10,074 nt of DNA from NCBI GenBank assembly GCA_029553225.1, contig JAKPCP010000015.1:1-10074 (forward strand). The letters are read 5' to 3'. The notes under the pieces are model-generated. The model worked only from the letters and a program-made list of their open reading frames with translations, did not search any database and was not told where the DNA came from. Below are positions 6,764 to 10,074 of this stretch, one piece after another (position 1 is the stretch's first letter; every line of letters starts with the position of its first letter). The translations under genes and the position numbers were made by a program. This DNA comes from a bacterium. Its GTDB lineage: Bacteria; Patescibacteriota; Minisyncoccia; Minisyncoccales; GWA2-38-27.

Positions 6764-8452
6764 TTATTTATTATTTTTTAAATTTTTAAATTTTGATATT
6801 GATTCTTTTATTGTTTTTTTTAAATCTTCTACATCTACTTCAGGCTTTTTCTTCTCTTTTTCTTCTTTATTCTCATTTACTTTTTTCTCTTTAAAATTTA
6901 CTGATTTTTCTTTTATTGCTTCTTCTAAAGATAAAAACTCTTTTTTTTCTATTTCTTCTTTTTCGCTTAATTCTTTTTTAAAATCATCTTTTTGATTTTG
7001 CCTGTCTTTAATTTTTTTTAAACAAGATTTACAATAAACAGGTTTATTTTCTTCTGGCTTAAATATTAATTTAATATTTTTCCCGCACGAAGAACATTTT
7101 GCATTATATAAAGTTTCTTTTTTTGGAATATTTACCGGCATATTTGGAATAAATCCTATCCATTTTTGAATACTTTCTTCAACTTTTTCCCGTGGCGTTC
7201 CATATCTTTCTCTTGAAACTTTAATAATTTTCTCTTTATTAGATTCTAATGGTTTTTCAAAAGGAGGTAAAGTTACGGCAGAAAAAGGTTTAGCAGCAAT
7301 CCCATTAATCATTAATTTTAAATAAATATGATATTTTGGCAAGTTTACTAAATCTTGAGCAGTAAAAACAGGTAAAAATTCTTTTTCTAAAAATTCTGCA
7401 TCTTCAGCACCAACCCTAAAAGAAATAATTGTTCCAACATTGCCAAAAACCGCATCTTTTACTTTTGTGCTTTTTCCAGTTGCCGTCATTTCTTCTAGTT
7501 GAGAAATATATTGGTGAGCTAAAATTAAACATAAACGATATTTTCTTGCTTCTGACAAAATTTCAGCAAAAGATTCTGTAACAAAATTTTGGAATTCATC
7601 AACATATAAATAAAAATCTTTTCTTTTTTCTTCTGGAATATCAACCCTCGACATTGCTGCTAATTGTAATTTTGTAATTAAAAGAGCGCCTAAAAGCATT
7701 GAATTATCTTCCCCAACCTTACCTTTTGATAAATTTAAAATTAAAATTTTGCCCTCATCCATTATTTTTCTCATATCAATACTCGATTTTACCTGTCCAA
7801 CAATATTTCTAATTAAAGGATTAGAAACAAATTGCCCTATTTTGTTTTGAATTGCTGCTGTCGCTTCTACTTCATAAGTTTGACTATATCGGGAAAATTC
7901 ATTAACCCAGAAAGATTTTACAATTGGATCTGTAACATTTTCAATTACTTTTTTTCTAAATTCAACATCAGATAACATTCTGTTTATACCTAAAAGGGTT
8001 GCTCCTGGATATTCTAAAAGAGATAAAATAGTATTGTTTAAAATATATTCCATTCTTGCTGACCAAACATCAGGCCAAATTTTTTTAAAAACACCCATTA
8101 AACCTGAAGCGACTAAATGTCGATGCTCAATATCAACTTTTTCCATAACATTAAAAGCAATTGGATAATCAATATCTGCAGGATTAAAATAAATTACATC
8201 GTTTATACGATTTGAAGGAACATAATCCAATAATTCTTCAGCTGCTTCTCCGTGCGGATCAACAAACCCCATGCCTTTTCCGGCTATAATATCTTGAATA
8301 GCCATATTTTTAATCATTTCTGTTTTTCCCATTCCAGTTTTCCCAATAATATACATATGACGTCTTCTATCGTCTGTTTTAATGCCAAACTTTTTTCTAA
8401 TATTTCTAAATGTTGTTTCTCCAAAATAATTTATTTCGCTATCAACTTTCAT
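6764..8452 (-). CDS. VirD4/TraG-like ATPase with C-terminal zinc ribbon
   Basis: This is a P-loop ATPase of the type IV coupling protein family (VirD4/TraG/TrwB), hexameric motors that feed DNA or protein substrates to a translocation channel. It has Walker A GKTGMGKT (37-44), the family FVDPHGEA (63-70), Walker B YLYVDEFQNF (281-290; D285, E286) and a sensor-like LILAHQY (309-315). A helical insert resembling the all-alpha domain lies at about 110-215. Unlike classical VirD4 there are no N-terminal membrane helices; the gene 26 nt upstream supplies a two-helix membrane protein. After the ATPase core comes a zinc ribbon with C453, C456, C474 and C477 (CxxC-x17-CxxC), then a Lys/Glu-rich tail of about 80 residues that is probably coiled or disordered. 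No other secretion gene is in the window, so the substrate is unknown. A HerA/FtsK-like DNA pump is a less likely alternative. Confidence 0.87.
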   Translation of the reverse strand: MKVDSEINYFGETTFRNIRKKFGIKTDDRRRHMYIIGKTGMGKTEMIKNMAIQDIIAGKGMGFVDPHGEAAEELLDYVPSNRINDVIYFNPADIDYPIAFNVMEKVDIEHRHLVASGLMGVFKKIWPDVWSARMEYILNNTILSLLEYPGATLLGINRMLSDVEFRKKVIENVTDPIVKSFWVNEFSRYSQTYEVEATAAIQNKIGQFVSNPLIRNIVGQVKSSIDMRKIMDEGKILILNLSKGKVGEDNSMLLGALLITKLQLAAMSRVDIPEEKRKDFYLYVDEFQNFVTESFAEILSEARKYRLCLILAHQYISQLEEMTATGKSTKVKDAVFGNVGTIISFRVGAEDAEFLEKEFLPVFTAQDLVNLPKYHIYLKLMINGIAAKPFSAVTLPPFEKPLESNKEKIIKVSRERYGTPREKVEESIQKWIGFIPNMPVNIPKKETLYNAKCSSCGKNIKLIFKPEENKPVYCKSCLKKIKDRQNQKDDFKKELSEKEEIEKKEFLSLEEAIKEKSVNFKEKKVNENKEEKEKKKPEVDVEDLKKTIKESISKFKNLKNNK

Positions 8453-8478
8453 AATATAATTTTTAAATTATTCTTAAA

Positions 8479-9849
8479 TTATTCTTTTAATAATTGAATT
8501 GGAGGTTCTCCTTTTACCTCAATACGAGGAAGAGTATAATAAGGCGCAGCTGCTTTTGATGGAAAATGAAAAATAGTTGCTAACTCCTCTACATTTAAAA
8601 CAAATGAGCCAGTACTGTAATCTGCTCCCTTAGGAGATGGGTAAGAAGGATCAACTCTTCTTATATAATTCTTAAATAATTTTCTTTTTTTGACATACAA
8701 TCTTCTATCTCTTAAAAGATTTAAAGGCAAAAACCAGCTTTTTTTAATTTTAGTTAAAGTTTTCCCTAATGGCACAAGAAAATTTAAATTTTCTGTTCCC
8801 AAAGCAGCAAAAAAAGCAAAAGGTAATTTAGCTTTCGCTTTATTAAAATACTCTCTTTTTCCTAAATAAATAAATCTTATATTACACTTAAAAGCTGGTT
8901 TTGCTATTTTTTCTTCTATTCTTTTAATAACTTCTTTTTCTCCAGGAGTTAACATCATTTCAGGCATAGGGGTTTCTTTTTTTTCTTCTTGAGGAGGAGA
9001 AGGAGGAGTGCCTGAGATTACAACATTTAAAGCATCTAAAATAATAGATTTTTGAGGAGGTTTTTTTGACACTCTTTTTACTAACTCATCTCTTATCTTT
9101 TTCCCCTCAGTAATCCAAGGAAGCTCAGCGTCAGTAATAGGCTTTGCTCCAATTTGAACCCATAATTGTTCTCCAGGTCCGATTTTGCTTAAAGACTCTA
9201 ATAATAAAGACAAAGGATCAACAACTCTTTCTTCTTCAACTTCTAATGCTGTTTCTTTTTCAAAATATGGATAAGTTTTAATTGGATAGCAATTTGGCTT
9301 TAAAAATCTATAATCCGTCCCCCATAAATCCCATTCTTTATTTGGAATATCTTGAGGAACATTTTTAGTATAATCTTTTGCAACTGATAATTCTACCATT
9401 GGATATTCTCCATAAATGATTGCTTCAACTACATCTTTTAATCTTTCTGGAAATCTTATAAAAAAATGAATTGCTCCTTCAATGGAAACAATTTCAAATG
9501 AATAAGAGCGTTGAAATTCTCCGTCAATCCATTTTTCCCACCAGTCAGGAAGCTGATAAAGAACTTGCCGCAAACCATCCATTACTGTTTCCATTGCTCT
9601 TATTGGTTTTGATATTTCTTCAGGAAACTTAACCTCTAAAAGAATACATTTGTCTTTCGCAGCAAAAACATTATTTTTCCAAGAAAGCCATAAAAAAGAA
9701 AAATACTTCCATAAAAAAAATGGTAAAGGAAGCCAATACCAATTTTTTATTATTTTCCAAACTACTGAAAGAAATGGTTTTAAAAAAATAAATATTTGAG
9801 TTAATATTTCTATATCACGCGGAGAAAGATAAAAAAACTGAGAAATCAT
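8479..9849 (-). CDS. Two-helix membrane protein partnered with VirD4-like ATPase
   Basis: I cannot assign a named family. The 456-aa protein has two N-terminal hydrophobic segments (about 13-33 and 37-57, the second very Trp/Phe-rich) and then a large soluble region, presumably cytoplasmic. That region has two parts: residues 65-280 (conserved-looking patches around LPDWWEKW and GEQLWVQIGAKP) and 300-456, joined by a Pro/Glu-rich linker (280-300: TPPSPPQEEKKETP). The C-terminal block LNVEELATIFHFP (418-430), followed by LPRIE, resembles an element I associate with conjugation-type and VirD4-like proteins. Together with the 26-nt spacing to the ATPase this suggests it is the membrane anchor or cofactor of that motor. 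No signal peptidase site is evident. The ATG directly follows the TAG of the upstream gene with no intervening base. Function is inferred from context. Confidence 0.8.
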   Translation of the reverse strand: MISQFFYLSPRDIEILTQIFIFLKPFLSVVWKIIKNWYWLPLPFFLWKYFSFLWLSWKNNVFAAKDKCILLEVKFPEEISKPIRAMETVMDGLRQVLYQLPDWWEKWIDGEFQRSYSFEIVSIEGAIHFFIRFPERLKDVVEAIIYGEYPMVELSVAKDYTKNVPQDIPNKEWDLWGTDYRFLKPNCYPIKTYPYFEKETALEVEEERVVDPLSLLLESLSKIGPGEQLWVQIGAKPITDAELPWITEGKKIRDELVKRVSKKPPQKSIILDALNVVISGTPPSPPQEEKKETPMPEMMLTPGEKEVIKRIEEKIAKPAFKCNIRFIYLGKREYFNKAKAKLPFAFFAALGTENLNFLVPLGKTLTKIKKSWFLPLNLLRDRRLYVKKRKLFKNYIRRVDPSYPSPKGADYSTGSFVLNVEELATIFHFPSKAAAPYYTLPRIEVKGEPPIQLLKE

Positions 9850-10074
9850 CTATGATTCTTCTATTAAGTTTATATTAAATTTTCCGTCTTGTGTTTTTTG
9901 AAATCTTTTATCTCTTAATCCTAAAATAACAGTATTTGGTTTTACTACTCTTTGTTTTAAAACTTTTTCAACAATTTCTTCTTTTGATAATGGCCTATTT
10001 TCTTCTTTTAAAACTTTATAAATAATATCTTTTACAAAACCAGTTTCATATCCCCAATCTTTTAAAGCATAAAG
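9850..10074 (-). CDS. C-terminal part of a winged-helix (HARE-HTH-like) protein, 5' end outside window
   Basis: An open frame enters from the window edge and gives 74 codons ending in TAG, which directly abuts the ATG of the membrane-protein gene. No start codon in the window is credible, so this is the C-terminus of a longer protein. The fragment reads as a small winged-helix domain: ENRPLSKEEIVEKVLKQ, then VVKPNTVILGLRDK and KTQDGKFNINL. This resembles the HARE-HTH/HB1 fold, which accompanies DNA-acting proteins and, in some bacteria, RNA-polymerase delta- or sigma-region-4-like proteins. It could be a transcription regulator of the operon, but the missing N-terminus prevents a firm function. 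Coding potential is supported by codon use and the tight junction to the next gene. Confidence 0.72.
   Translation of the reverse strand, partial: LYALKDWGYETGFVKDIIYKVLKEENRPLSKEEIVEKVLKQRVVKPNTVILGLRDKRFQKTQDGKFNINLIEES

Noticed and set aside
6767..7012. Lys/Glu-rich C-terminal tail of the ATPase considered as a separate gene or a frameshift remnant
   Set aside because: The frame is continuous from the ATPase core through the zinc ribbon to the stop, with uniform codon use, so it is a real low-complexity tail.
8252..8497. 81-codon plus-strand frame antisense to the ATPase start
   Set aside because: It spans the complement of the Walker A region and the short intergenic gap; no motif, no promoter.
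1..10074. CRISPR array, insertion sequence, att site or prophage
   Set aside because: No regularly spaced direct repeats, transposase or integrase motifs, or terminal inverted repeats were seen; the window is gene-dense and compositionally even.

Overview
The window is a compact, strongly A+T-rich bacterial segment, probably from a Patescibacteria/CPR genome of the Parcubacteria kind. I base this on the shortened, lineage-flavoured versions of universal proteins (RecJ-like, Pgk, LepA, MurJ), the near absence of Shine-Dalgarno sequences, overlapping genes, and an orphan VirD4/TraG-type ATPase paired with a two-helix membrane protein. UGA is used as a stop codon (at the recJ-like/rnhA junction) and all genes read through in code 11, which argues against the UGA=Gly lineages (Gracilibacteria, Absconditabacteria). 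Placement below phylum level is inference.

Layout. All protein genes lie on the minus strand and form two blocks separated by the only plus-strand gene, the RNase P RNA gene rnpB (about 3594-3955). The right-hand block runs from beyond the window edge down to 3991: the tail of a winged-helix regulator-like protein, a membrane protein, a soluble VirD4/TraG-like ATPase with a zinc ribbon, pgk, a short RecJ-like exonuclease, and rnhA. Gaps are 0, 26, 4, -8 and -4 nt, so it looks like one operon whose promoter lies outside the window. It ends at a perfect 16-bp hairpin (3955-3992) that also ends the convergent rnpB, so this is a bidirectional terminator. The left-hand block is murJ-lepA, overlapping by 14 nt and divergent from rnpB. 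The 149-nt murJ-rnpB spacer holds a near-consensus rnpB promoter and a weaker candidate murJ promoter that may share its -35 region on the opposite strand.

How the genes work together. The left block joins cell-wall lipid export (MurJ family) to translation (LepA/EF4). In the right block, the recJ-like/rnhA pair is translationally coupled and could act together on RNA-DNA hybrids or primers; Pgk is glycolytic. The membrane protein and ATPase look like a VirD4-type coupling protein split into an anchor and a motor, with no other secretion genes visible here. This pair is the best candidate for a poorly described system. Other points worth a look are a MurJ homologue that seems to lack most of the arginines important in E. 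coli MurJ, and an RNase P RNA whose P15-like arm has no GGU motif for binding tRNA CCA ends.
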